Positions 40,179 through 49,515 of a stretch of 64,000 bases of DNA are shown here, in pieces. Within the stretch, counting starts at the first letter, position 1, and every line of letters starts with the position of its first letter. The notes beneath the pieces are model-generated. The model saw nothing but the letters and a program-made list of their open reading frames with translations. It was not told the origin of the DNA and made no database searches. Origin of the DNA: Saccharina japonica (lineage: Eukaryota; Sar; Phaeophyceae; Laminariales; Laminariaceae); assembly GCA_008828725.1 (NCBI GenBank), contig MEHQ01002348.1, forward strand, positions 28,043-92,042, written 5' to 3'. Position numbers and translations under genes: made by a program.

Positions 40179-40206
40179 AAAGCAAGTCACCCAAAAAAGG
40201 CTGGGG

Positions 40207-40290
40207 TTAACCCTTTAAGAACCACAAAACTTATCCCACACTAATTCCAAGTAGTTTGTCCCCAAAAACGGGGGACCAGTTCTTAAGGGG
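40207..40290 (+). mobile_element. MITE-C copy
   Basis: TTAA (40207-40210), CCCTTTAAGAACCACAAAAC, ACTAATTCCAAGTAGTTTG, ACCAGTTCTTAAGGGGG. Part of the AATF gene's upstream (intron) flank. Confidence 0.7.
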
Positions 40291-40325
40291 GTTTAGACAA
40301 GCTGTTTAGCACTCTAACTCCCTCC

Positions 40326-40820
40326 GTGATGGGAGGCGCCTTTACCGCTCTCTTGACCCACGAATCGCACCAGAGAAAGGACCAAATATATTATGATTTG
40401 TTTTGCTGGTTTTACGTGTTTTTGGGTGTGTTTTTTTTTCATAAAATCGCGAGAAGCCGTCGACCCGACCCAGCCCTAACCCTAACCCTAACCCTAAGTC
40501 CAACCCTAGTCCAGGCTGAGGCTCGACCCGTGCGCGGCTTCGTCGCGGGTTTTTGGACAATCTCAAGAAAATGTGCGGGACCACCACGAAAACCGTAATA
40601 CATTTGGTACTTTATTTGGTACGATTTGTGTGGTTCAAGAGCACTGGCAAAGGCTATCGTAGAGGCGCCTTTACCTCTCTTGACCCATAAATCGTACCAG
40701 ATAAAAGTACCAAAATATATCATAATTTCTTGCTGGTTTTATATACGTGTTTTTGGGTGTTCTTTTTTTGTTAAATCAAACCATGAGAAGCCGTCGACCC
40801 TACGTGATGGGAGACAAGAC
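40326..40820. repeat. Direct duplication (about 130 bp) flanking a telomere-like run
   Basis: GAGGCGCCTTTACC ... TGCTGGTTTTACGTGTTTTT GGGTGT ... GAGAAGCCGTCGACCC occurs at 40333-40470 and again at 40668-40800. Between them are CCCTAACCCTAACCCTAACC (40479-40498) and an inverted TTTGGTACTTTATTTGGTAC. The upstream AATF intron probably includes this. Confidence 0.6.
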
Positions 40821-40935
40821 AATTGGGAATCAGAGTCAGACTTACAGCAGTAGATGCACGTTTCTGCATACAGCAGTGCAGCACTAAAAAAAAGGGGGTT
40901 ATTAACCCGCTAAGCAAAATCCCCCACGGCCTACG

Positions 40936-41432
40936 TAATACGGGGGGATATTTAAGTAATCAGGACCAAATGCGCTTGGTAAAATACTGGAATATACAGG
41001 TTTTAATGTATGGGATGGGTCCTGATTACTATGGTCCCCCGCAATGGTGTACTCCTTGACTGGGCAGCTTGTTACAGGGGGGGCATAGTAAATAGGGCCA
41101 AAAATTGTTAGTAAAAATAGGAAAATAGGAAGTAAGACCAAGTGGTGTCAGTACAAGCAGGGAAATAGGAAATAGGGAAATACACTAATTGTCCCTATTT
41201 TTCCCAACAATATTTGGTCCTGTTTACTATGATCCCCTGTAATGGATTAGGTCTGTATCATACATAATAACGATGTTACAAAAAATATTAGCCAAAAACG
41301 GCTTTCATTTCTATTGCGAAGGACCATAATAATAGTAACTGGGGGGCCTACGGTAACACAAAACCCTACATATTTAGCTCTTTTTACTGCCAATATGTGG
41401 TCCTATTTACTATATACGGTCCTCCGTAATAC
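40936..41432. mobile_element. Cluster of three MITE-A copies
   Basis: 40936-41045 is a variant subfamily with AGTAATCAGGACC and GGTCCTGATTACTATGG at its ends. 41076-41243 is an enlarged copy with an internal duplication of the GGAAATAGG block. 41318-41432 ends TATATACGGTCCTCCG. Confidence 0.75.
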
Positions 41433-41448
41433 CTCCCTATACTTCGTA

Positions 41449-41735
41449 CTAATATTATTGCTCGTAGTATTATCCTTGCCATCCTTAACAATGTACCAGG
41501 TATGTGTGTAGCATGAGCTTCAACTTTGATCACTCATAAGCCCTCCGAAACAAAAAAAAAAATAACACGGAAACGAAAAACAGCCATCTCTGCACAATAT
41601 CTACTCCCTTTATGTATGCACCCTACTTCCGGCTTGAGCTTTGTCCTCTCCATTTATTTTAGTCCTTACTCCTTCCATCTCATCACGCGTGCGACTCGTA
41701 CTCATATTTTCTATTATATATCTTAGCTTGGCATA
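41449..41735 (-). mobile_element. LINE-B 3' end, antisense
   Basis: TAATATTATTGCTCGTAG (tail), TATCCTTGCCATCCTTAAC, CATGAGCTTCAACTTTGATC, CTGCACAATATCTACTCCC. It carries the micro-insertion TACCAGGTA at 41494-41502, absent from the 26011 copy. Confidence 0.65.
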
Positions 41736-42109
41736 TCGTTACGTCTACAATGGTTGGAACTTCAATTGAAGCGCGGGGGGGGGGGGGGGGGGGGCTTCCG
41801 CGAGATGGCCCCGCCTTTGGTCACTATCGAAACGGCCGGAATCACCAGGGCGCTATACTTAACAAAACAAATACAAATACGTGAGACTCTCTGAGCTCGA
41901 AGATTTTCGTCGAAACTCATATTTTGCAAGTTGTGTGTGTGATATCATATATATATATGATACTTTGATCTCACATACAACCATACAACAGGTGAATATA
42001 TGGCCTCATGCGGGATATACCTCATCACTCCGCTCCTCGTCGTGGACCCTTCAACCCCTTCTTCCCCCCGACGACGATCGCTGATGCCAGCTACAAAATC
42101 GTTCGGGAC

Positions 42110-42485
42110 CCCCCCCGCCCCCCCCGGCTGGTCCGTCTCGAAAGGGATACATGCGTGGTCAATGGTCAAATGGCTAAGGCAAGCCACAAATAAGTACGCC
42201 CCCCCCCCCCCCCGGCTGGTACGTCTCGAAAGGGATGCGTGGTCAATGGTCAAATGGCTAAGGCAAGCCACAAATAAGTACGCCCCCCCCCCCCCCCGGC
42301 TGGTACGTCTCGAAAGGGATGCGTGGTCAATGGTCAAATGGCTAAGGCAAGCCACAAATAAGTACGCCCCCCCCCCCCCCCGGCTGGTACGTCTCGAAAG
42401 GGATGCGTGGTCAATGGTCAAATGGCTAAGGCAAGCCACAAATAAGTACGCCCCCCCCCCCCCCCGGCTGGTACGTCTCGAACCC
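42110..42485 (+). repeat. Tandem array of LINE-A tail modules (about 90 bp, 4-5 copies)
   Basis: Successive copies of GGCTGGTACGTCTCGAAAGG, ATGCGTGGTCAATGGTCAA, ATGGCTAAGGCAAGCCAC, AAATAAGTACG and 15-17 C. All share the private change CAAATAAGTACG (for CAAATGAGTACG), so they come from local tandem duplication. The next segment is SINE-C sequence. Confidence 0.85.
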
Positions 42486-42740
42486 CCCTCACCCTTCACG
42501 CGACTCGCCCAACACCTCACGGCGCTTCGCGCTTGGTGCTAGCAGTGTCTGCCTCGTCGGTGAAAACCAGACATGCTCCGTTCCGTGCCGGCATTGTAGG
42601 GATGCTTGGGTCAATGGTCAAATGACGAAGGCAAGCAATAAATGAGTACCCCACTCTCCCGGCATTGTATACAGGGATGCGAGGGTCTATGGTCATACGA
42701 CTACGGCCATTCATGAAAACGAAGTACACCCCCCTCCCCC
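42486..42740 (+). mobile_element. Chimeric SINE-C / LINE-A tail element
   Basis: Starts with SINE-C sequence (CACCCTTCACGCGACTCGCC ... CCGGCATTGTAGGGATGC), switches at 42605 to the LINE-A tail (GGTCAATGGTCAAATGACG ... AATGAGTACCCC), and then returns to SINE-C (CGGCATTGTATACAGGGATG ... GAAGTACACCCCCC). See the finding on poly(C) elements. Confidence 0.7.
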
Positions 42741-43249
42741 TCCCCCCGGCATAACGTGGGCTTAAAAAACATCTTGTTGTGGGGATATTGAACAGTGTCT
42801 ATAGCAAACCCCCACAAGGTATCAAGACAACCTCTCGGTTCGGTATATACGCCTAGTGGTGCGCTACGTTGTTCCATGTCTCCACAAGGGTTTGTTTACC
42901 CCCACATCATGCTCGCGGGGGGGGGGTAGTTCCGAGTCCCGACCACTGGTGTGGTTGATGAGACTATGATGCCTTCTGCACTCCGAGGCGAGGTCCGCTT
43001 TTGACACCTCGGGCAGATAACCTAGATATGCCAAGGAATACATATCTCCCGATCTTGTAACTATATGGTCTACAGTAGCTTACGTCGCAGGCTGGCATCG
43101 TCCCTATTTTCTTCATGATCTATACACACGATCGAGCAGCGACTCTATGATACCGACTACTGCTATAAATAGGTGTCATCTCTAACATCCTGGGTTGGAT
43201 CTGTACTATGCACAGATCCTGCACGCCCTCTCACAACGGCAGGCGAGGA
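42741..43249. other. No gene seen
   Basis: Low-copy sequence; CTCCACAAGGGTTTGTTTAC and CAAACCCCCACAAGG form a short inverted pair (42810, 42885). No AATF exon found here. Confidence 0.35.
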
Positions 43250-43745
43250 ACTAGATGATCTCGATGATGATATAGCTGTGTAGATGATCTAGATCATGAT
43301 ATATCTGTTGGCGAACTAGATCATGATCTATCTGTAGATGATCTAGATCATGATATATCAGTAGATGAACTAGATCATGATATATCAGTAGATGAACTAG
43401 ATCATGATATATCAGTAGATGAACTAGATCATGATATATCTGTAGATGAACTAGATCATGATATATCTGTAGATGATCTAGATCATGATATATCTGTAGA
43501 TGATCTAGATCATGATATATCTGTAGATGACCTAGATCATGATCTATCTGCTGGCGATCTAGACCATGATATATATGTAGATGATCTAGATCATGATGCA
43601 TCTGTAGATGATCTAGATCATGATCTATACGTAGATTATTCATATCATGATCTATCTGAAGATGATCTAGATCATGATCTATCTGTATATTATCTGTATC
43701 ACAATCTATCCGTAGAATATGATCTAGATCACGATCTGTCGGAGG
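43250..43745. repeat. 27-bp palindromic satellite (GATCTAGATCATGATATATC)
   Basis: About 18 units of GTAGATGA(T/A)CTAGATCATG ATATATCT with period 27. Each unit holds two self-complementary cores (GATCTAGATC, ATCATGAT). The period is a multiple of three and lacks stops in one minus frame, giving a 171-codon chance ORF of (DHDLDHLQI)n type. Confidence 0.9.
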
Positions 43746-44019
43746 TGTGAAAGCTTTCCGCCGCAAAAGATAACTACTTTGTGGCCCCCGCCCGTCGAAG
43801 GACGCTTACTTAGTTGTCCCGGTCGAGCGTATGCAAATTGTTGGCGGCCCTCAACGCGCACACCGAAAGTAACAACACCTGGTCGGAAATGTAAGGACCA
43901 TTGAAACGTTAATACCAATAAACAAACGTTTGTTATATTTTCGGCCGGAGGGCCTATTAGAGCTCGCGATTGACCCACCAACCATACGACATATGCCTCA
44001 ATTTTTACTAACCATATGG

Positions 44020-44352
44020 TAGGGCTGGGCACTAGCACAGTATGTACTGGCAGTAGTAACCTACTGCCAGTAGTAATCTACTGATTGACCCGGCCAGTAT
44101 GTTCGCCAGTAGTTTTTCTCTTACGTATGTCCATGAAACATGCCATATAAAAATACGGAAACCCGCCAAATGCGTTTCGGGAAGAGAGAAGAGAGAGGAG
44201 AGACAGTAGTATACTGCTGAAATCCAGTATACTGTTTGGTTTTGACGACCGTATAATCGCTACTGACTGATATACTGCTGCAATCCAGTATACTGTTTGG
44301 TTTTGACGACAGTATAATCGCTACTGACTGAGTCAGCCCGTGCCCAGCCCTA
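44020..44352. mobile_element. MITE-F (hAT-like) copy with perfect 8-bp TSD CCATATGG
   Basis: TAGGGCTGGGCACTAGC to GCCCGTGCCCAGCCCTA, flanked by CCATATGG at 44012-44019 and 44353-44360. An internal block (TATACTGCTGAAATCCAG ... ATCGCTACTGACTGA) is duplicated in tandem. The 8-bp duplication and TAGGG ends identify the hAT type. Confidence 0.85.
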
Positions 44353-44570
44353 CCATATGGGGTTCTAAACACTTATGTCCCCCCGTAAAATAGCTGCAGC
44401 TGGTCCTTTTCGACCAGCTGCCTCCACGCAGCAGATATACCACCCATGCGTGTGGCCCCGGCGGGGGTGATATCGAGCACACGGGGGTTTCGACCTGTCG
44501 CGGATGCTTGTTGAGATAGGGCGTCCCGAAAGCCTGCTGCCCTCCGGATAGCTTACATGGTGTACATACA

Positions 44571-44758
44571 GTACAGGATACCTAATAAGAAACAGGCTAA
44601 TAAGAAACAGGCCGATAAGGAAGCCAGGCTGAGATGCAGAGGACAAAAATAAATTCGGGAGTCGTTATCTTTGCATTCGTGTAGAAATCACCCTCTCTCA
44701 AAATAAGAAATCCAGCCTCTGGACCAGATTTCCTGTTTCTTGCTAGATATTCCTGTAC
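44571..44758. mobile_element. MITE-K copy, inverted relative to the first
   Basis: GTACAGGATACCTAATAAG, with AAACAGG repeated, ATAAATTCGGGAGTCGTTAT, ending CTGTTTCTTGCTAGATATTC CTGTAC. Confidence 0.7.
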
Positions 44759-44914
44759 TGCTGTATGCCCATACGGGGATGCCCTGGACGCTGTGGTGGA
44801 ACAGTTCCCCCCACTTTAGTTCCAGTTGATGGGTAACTCTACAACGCTCTTGGAAACATATTTGGGCGTCGGACAGACAGATCATCTACAGATCAGACAG
44901 ATCGTCTACAGATT

Positions 44915-45012
44915 TATTATTATTATCTTTGCCATCCGACAATGTGCAGCATGATCTTCAGCGTTGATCACTCCTAAAATTCCCAGAAGCAGAAAACCAC
45001 GGAAACAGATAG
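44915..45012 (-). mobile_element. LINE-B 3' end, antisense
   Basis: TTATTATTATCTTTGCCATC, GCAGCATGATCTTCAGCG, AGCAGAAAACCACGGAAAC. Confidence 0.7.
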
Positions 45013-45114
45013 AAAATCTAGATCATCTATATTACCTGCCGCTAAGTAATGTTCTGCAGGATGTGAACATATAGTACACACCCCAGCCCAGGAAACATGT
45101 GCTATATATATATA

Positions 45115-45415
45115 TTTATTTTCCATCCCATTTGTTATCTTCGCCCTTCCTTTCTCTCCCTCTTTAGTCGTAACTCTGATCCGGGGTCACTAAGTAGGCT
45201 CTTCCCCTCCCTCCTCCCCACTGCGGTACGTGCCTTTTGCATTCTTATCGCGAAAATATTTCAGCACTTTCTTCCCTCGTCGACTCTCTCGCCAAATTGT
45301 GCCTGTACCCACGCGATAATAGGCGCTCTCGACAGCTGTAGTTGGTGTCATTTGAGAATAAAAACCTCCATACGGAGACTCGAACCCCTGACTTCAACCT
45401 TAGCGTTAGATCATG
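45115..45415 (-). mobile_element. SINE-T, head partly eroded
   Basis: Minus-strand copy with TTCCATCCCATTTGTTATC next to an AT-rich tail, the body landmarks CTCTGATCCGGGGTCAC and GAGACTCGAACCCCTGAC (box B complement). The box A end is degraded and runs into TTAGATCATGCAG, where a satellite of ATCATACAG units follows. Confidence 0.7.
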
Positions 45416-45454
45416 CAGAGTTGTATGGTGCCAGCTCCCACCCGGCAACATGAG

Positions 45455-45705
45455 CTAGATCATACAGATCATACAGATCATACAGATCATACATATCATA
45501 CAAATCATACAGATCATACATATCATACAGATCATACAGATCAGGGATATATCTGCCCTGAAAGATCATACAGATCATACAGATCATACAGATCAGGGAT
45601 ATATCTGCCCTAAAAGATCATACAGATCACACAGATCATACAGATCATACATATCAAGAACAGATCATACAGATCAAGAACAGATCTTCCCTCGGAGAGC
45701 TGTAG
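45455..45705 (+). repeat. (ATCATACAG) decamer/nonamer satellite
   Basis: AGATCATACAGATCATAC units with a longer unit GATCAGGGATATATCTGCCC TGAAA repeated at 45540 and 45592. Sequence-related to the 43.3-kb satellite (GATC-rich). Confidence 0.85.
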
Positions 45706-45895
45706 ATCACAAAAAGCGTGGACGGCGGGCGGTCTACCCAATGGGTTAGCACGTTATTCGTGAACGTGTAAAATGCATATCCCTCCTACCGAGTCCTACT
45801 CTATCTCCAAGCACTTTTGTTCCCAAAAAGTTGAGTGTTTCATTTTGTCTTTTCACATTATGACCCTGTGGGGAGTTGATGAACTCGATCATAGC

Positions 45896-46130
45896 AAAGT
45901 ACAGGACACCTAATAAAAAAGCTAGACTTTGCGCATAGATAGGTTTCCTTTGTTTCCGTGGTTTTCTGCTTTCGGGAATGTTATGAGTGATCAACGTTGA
46001 AGCTCATGTTGCACACACATTGTCGGATGGCAAAGATGATAATAATAATAATAATATACAGGAAATCTGGTCCAGGCTGGATTTATTATTCGAGAGAGGG
46101 TGCTTTCTACACTAACTTCAAGATAACGCT
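45896..46130. mobile_element. MITE-K copy split by LINE-B
   Basis: Left end AGTACAGGACACCTAATAA (45898-45917), LINE-B 3' end, then CAGGAAATCTGGTCCAGGCT to ACTTCAAGATAACGC; right end missing. Confidence 0.7.
45920..46058 (+). mobile_element. LINE-B 3' end inserted in MITE-K
   Basis: CTTTGCGCATAGATAGGTTT, CTGCTTTCGGGAATGTTATG, GGATGGCAAAGATGATAATA. It separates the MITE-K left end (45896-45916) from the rest (46058-46130). Confidence 0.75.
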
Positions 46131-46239
46131 GCCTATATACCAAGCAGGTCCCGCGTTGTCACTCCCTTGCACTTCATTAGAAGAGCTTTGCGGGTCGTAT
46201 TATCCAAAATCCCATGATTCGGGCGAGACGCTAAACAAG

Positions 46240-46545
46240 GCAAGACCTAAATTTCCCTGAAATTTCTTGTTTTTGTCCCGCCTAAAGAGAGGAATACCAT
46301 ATACGTATGTAGGCGTTCCTGTTTCGTTTTTCCTCTGTGAACTTTTCAAGACCTGAATTTGCCTGAAATTTCTTGTTTTTTTTTCCCCACCTAACGAGAG
46401 GAATGAATGATGTATTCGTATGTAGGCGTTTCCTGTTTCTGTTTTTTCCTGTGTGAACCTTCCTGGTTTAGGTAGAGGACACATTCCCTGTTTTATTTTT
46501 CCCGCTGTTTTGTTATGTTTAAAGAAAAAGAGGAAAGCCAACAAA
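46240..46545 (+). repeat. Tandem duplication of a 130-bp unit
   Basis: AAGACCT(A/G)AATTT(C/G)CCTGAA, ATTTCTTGTTTTT, GAGAGGAAT, TATGTAGGCGTT(T)CCTGTTT occurs at 46243-46340 and 46348-46450, with a partial third. Confidence 0.7.
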
Positions 46546-46610
46546 AACGTTCACCAGGTATCTATTACGCAAATAACTGCCCACAGCAGGGCTCAAGACA
46601 GCAACAACTG

Positions 46611-46868
46611 ACGCGTGCTACGATAAAGGTATACCTTTTTTTGGCTAAAACATTTTCTGAATGACGGGAGGGGCTCCTTAACCCCTTAACCCTTTTAGAT
46701 TTGCAGTCCCGTTTTGGGGACAATCCACACTAATTCTAAGTAATTTGTCCCCAAAACGGGACTCCAGTCCTTTAAGGGTTAAGAACCGGTCCCACGAATT
46801 TTGGGACAAACTGCTTGGAATTAGTTTTGGGACATTTTTTGTCAGTTCTGAATGGTCGGGCTCCTTAA
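46611..46868 (-). mobile_element. MITE-B left half with MITE-D and MITE-C nested at TTAA
   Basis: GCGTGCTACGATAAAGGTAT ... GGGGCTCC, then TTAACCCC, MITE-D (46690-46778) bounded by TTAA, then a MITE-C in reverse orientation (about 46783-46852) ending TCAGTTCTGAATGG, then CGGGCTCCTTAA. A MITE-E starts at 46869. Confidence 0.7.
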
Positions 46869-47069
46869 GGGCCCATATGAACGATTATAAAAATAAATTC
46901 AATTTCGGAAAAATAAAATTCAAATTCGCGTTTCATTGGCCAACACACGCACCAGCACCCCCCAAGATCCTAATCTTTGGTGCTGGTGCGCGTGTTGACC
47001 AATGAAAAGCGGATTTGAATATATTTTTTTCCAAATCGATTTTGTTTTCTTCTTCGTTAAAACGGGCCC
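46869..47069. mobile_element. MITE-E copy
   Basis: GGGCCCATATGAACGATTAT to CTTCGTTAAAACGGGCCC; flanked by TTAA on the left (inside a MITE-B TTAA) and TTA on the right. Confidence 0.75.
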
Positions 47070-47089
47070 TTACAGCGGTGTCTTTCATT

Positions 47090-47162
47090 TTTATTAGTAT
47101 TATTATCTTTGCCATCCGACGATGTGCAGCATGAGCTTCAACATTGATCACTCATAGCATTC
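47090..47162 (-). mobile_element. LINE-B 3' end, antisense, short
   Basis: TTATTAGTATTATTATCTTT, GCCATCCGACGATGTGCAGC, TCAACATTGATCACTCATAG. Confidence 0.65.
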
Positions 47163-47239
47163 AGTCTAATTCGCAGTGGTTCACAAGATACGACCTGACA
47201 ACAAAAAACTCCGTTTTATAGCTGGCCCAGCTCCTACGT

Positions 47240-47357
47240 ATTACGGGAGGACCATAGTAATTATCATATAATAGGACCAAATATTTCTAGTAAAAAGAGG
47301 TAAATATATAGGTTTTTGAGTATACCGCAGGTCCTATTTACTATGGCCCCCCGTAAT
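47240..47357. mobile_element. MITE-A copy
   Basis: TACGGGAGGACCATAGTAAT to CCTATTTACTATGGCCCCCC, with a 10-base insertion TTATCATATA near the left end. Confidence 0.8.
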
Positions 47358-47373
47358 GCTGTAGTAGCTATAA

Positions 47374-47672
47374 TACGATAGAGGTAGCAAGGTATACCTT
47401 TTTTTGGCTGAAACGTTTTCTGAATGATCTATCTAATAGTAGTAAAGCCTCCTTAACCCAAAATCGTCGGAAATTTAATTATCGTGTGGCATTATGCTCT
47501 TGGTGTTGTATACTTAGGCCATGACAATTATTCGTCGGGTGCCACTTTCAATTTTCTCCAAAAGGAGTTTTTGCTTCCTTTCCTCTAAAATCAGGTTTTT
47601 GCTCAATTTCCTCCAAAATCACTTTTCGACTTACTACTAGTATAGAGCCCACTCAATTTGAGAGTGCACAGC
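47374..47672 (-). mobile_element. MITE-B copy, rearranged
   Basis: TACGATAGAGGTAGCAAGGT, GGCTGAAACGTTTTCTGAAT, CTCCTTAACCCAAAATCGTC, and a duplicated TCCTCTAAAATCAGGTTTTT block. The right terminus is eroded. Confidence 0.7.
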
Positions 47673-47758
47673 GGTGAAAATAGTATATCCAGCGATATTT
47701 TTTTTCGGCAGCTGCTGGTTTCCTAGTACAGGTAACTAAAAAAAAAAAAAAAAAAAGT

Positions 47759-47956
47759 AGCCCGTTTTAACGAAGAGAAAAAAAAATCAATTTGGAAAAA
47801 AACAAATTCAAATCCGCTTTTCACTGGTCAACACACGCACCAGCACCAAATATTAGGATCTTGGGAGGTGGTGGTGCGTGTGTTGACCAATGAAAAGCGA
47901 ATTTGAACCTTTTTTTTGCCAAATTGAATTTATTGTATACTCGTTAATATGGGCCC
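47759..47956. mobile_element. MITE-E copy
   Basis: AGCCCGTTTTAACGAAGAG to ACTCGTTAATATGGGCCC. Confidence 0.75.
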
Positions 47957-48110
47957 TAACTTGAACTGCAATACATACGTACATATGATACGAGCCAACC
48001 CAACAACAATAATAGTTGTTGATTTGTTTGTAGCCGACCAGCTTGCGGCACCTAGTTTCAAAATTTCTCTCTTGGCGACTTCGCGCCATCCCCCCTCCCT
48101 GGCGTTGCAG

Positions 48111-48179
48111 ATGACGAGAGATACGAGACCGCGATCGCTTGACACCGAGGAAAGTTGGAATATTCTCCGGAAAGTTGAG
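48111..48179 (+). other. Candidate small coding exon, function unknown
   Basis: A 69-base open segment is flanked by a good acceptor (CCCTCCCTGGCGTTGCAG|ATG) and donor (GTTGAG|GTGAGA). One frame is open over the whole segment and reads MTRDTRPRSLDTEESWNILR then KVE; the other two phases stop inside it. It lies in a stretch between a MITE-E copy (ending 47956) and G-rich repeats with no recognised transposon signature. With no partner exon identified this remains a suggestion. Confidence 0.2.
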
Positions 48180-48599
48180 GTGAGAAAAAGGTTTTCTTCG
48201 GACCGGGTCGATCCCGATCTGGGTTGTGGTTAGGCAGTAGAACCACGGCGAGTATACGCGTAGAGGGGGGGGGGAGGGGGGTAGGAAATAGACGTGCGTG
48301 CCGGATCCCGGCTAATTGTGGATGTTAGGAATTGATGACGTTCGTTAATCTGAATCGTTTTCTACTGACTGGTACTTGTATGGTTCAATATTTGTCTTGA
48401 GTGGAATGTAGTATCTGGGGTGTGTACGACAGAGCATACACGCCAACAAGAAAGAGAGAGAGAGGTGCTCCTCTTGCTCTCCTTCCTACCTGGTATATAC
48501 TACAGTGTTGCATACACGTATGCTGCCCTTATTGCGAGTGTGTGACATGTATGTAGACACTTCGCAAGGTCCCTGCACCGTTCGTACCTGGTGTGAAAT

Positions 48600-48722
48600 G
48601 TGTACCGATGGGGACGGAGAGGGGGGGGAGCGCCCACTATGTGACCCCAGATCTGAGGTACGGAAGAGAAGCAACTGGAGGAGCAGAGAAAATATAAATA
48701 GATGGGATGGAAAGGGAAGACA
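48600..48722 (+). mobile_element. SINE-T 3' fragment
   Basis: Only the 3' half is present: GACGGAGAGGGGGGGGAGCG, TGTGACCCCAGATCTGAGG and TAGATGGGATGGAAAGGG. No A-tail. Confidence 0.6.
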
Positions 48723-48933
48723 CATGTACCGTTTGGGTAATACAAGCGTGCGACGAGAGAGGTAGCACGTTTTGGCTGATTTGTTTTTCTGAATGACTGG
48801 AGCACCTTAAGGGCCCGTATTAACGAGTACAAAATAAATTCAATTTGGAAAAAACAAAAATCAAATCCGCTTTTCATTGGTCAACACACGCACCAGCACC
48901 AAATATTAGGATCTTGGGGCATAATATTTTGTT

Positions 48934-49515
48934 GGGACAACCAGGTACGAGGGTGCTCGGCGGAGTGCCTCGCTCACGCGGAGCGGTTGCTTGGACGTCG
49001 GGGTGCCATGAGGCAGGAGAGAAGATATTATCCAAGGTGTATATTATAAACCACCATCATAATGAAGTGACCGAAGTCAAGTACAACTGAACGGAGGGGG
49101 CTTCACCCCTCCGTCCCAGATGATACCCTTACCAAAACCCACCCGGGGAAACCAAGATCCCGCCGCATATTCCAGTTACACAAATCACACGTACGTATTC
49201 GCACGATCAGACACATCAGAGACGCATGCTACGATAGAGGTGTACCATGTTTTTTCTGAGCTCCTCACTTAAGGAGCGTCATACCTCACCGAAACAATGG
49301 TTTTGGAGGAAAATAAAAGTGCTGCCGGATGCGAAATCTCATGACCGAGGTATATTCTGAAACAATATTCGTCACAAAAATGAAAGTCCGACGAATTTGG
49401 GTTAAGGAGCCCGATCGTTCAGAAAACGATTCAGTCAAAAAGTGCTACCTCTACCGTAGCATGCGTCCAGACATGGGTGCGACTTATTATGCCGAACGTA
49501 CGACCAACGGTTGTG
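48934..49515. mobile_element. Insertion inside MITE-E with GTTGGGACAACC / GGTTGTGACCAAC ends
   Basis: It separates the arms of the MITE-E at 48811-49618. The ends are imperfect inverted repeats and the flanks ATATTTT and ATATTTGG look like a short target duplication. Excluding the nested MITE-B it is about 330 bp with unique, GC-rich sequence. Family unknown. Confidence 0.45.
49221..49468 (+). mobile_element. MITE-B copy, complete
   Basis: GACGCATGCTACGATAGAGG to CTCTACCGTAGCATGCGTC, with the standard body and unoccupied TTAA. Confidence 0.85.

Noticed and set aside
40475..40500. Chromosome end / true telomere
   Set aside because: Only four CCCTAA units, inside unique and repeated DNA on both sides.
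40342..40723. Upstream AATF exon in the minus frames here
   Set aside because: The sequence is a direct duplication with telomere-like DNA; no acidic or helical AATF-type sequence.
41945..42542. 180-191-codon frames with repeated VNGQM-like units
   Set aside because: Tandem LINE-A tail array, no independent coding evidence.
43251..43766. 171-codon (DHDLDHLQI)n frame
   Set aside because: Entirely the 27-bp palindromic satellite; period 27 keeps a frame open by arithmetic.
44365..44646. GC-rich minus frame as another AATF exon
   Set aside because: No match to any AATF region and overlap with a MITE-K end; left unassigned.
43250..45705. CRISPR-like array from regular repeats
   Set aside because: Units are contiguous satellites without spacers, and the DNA is eukaryotic.
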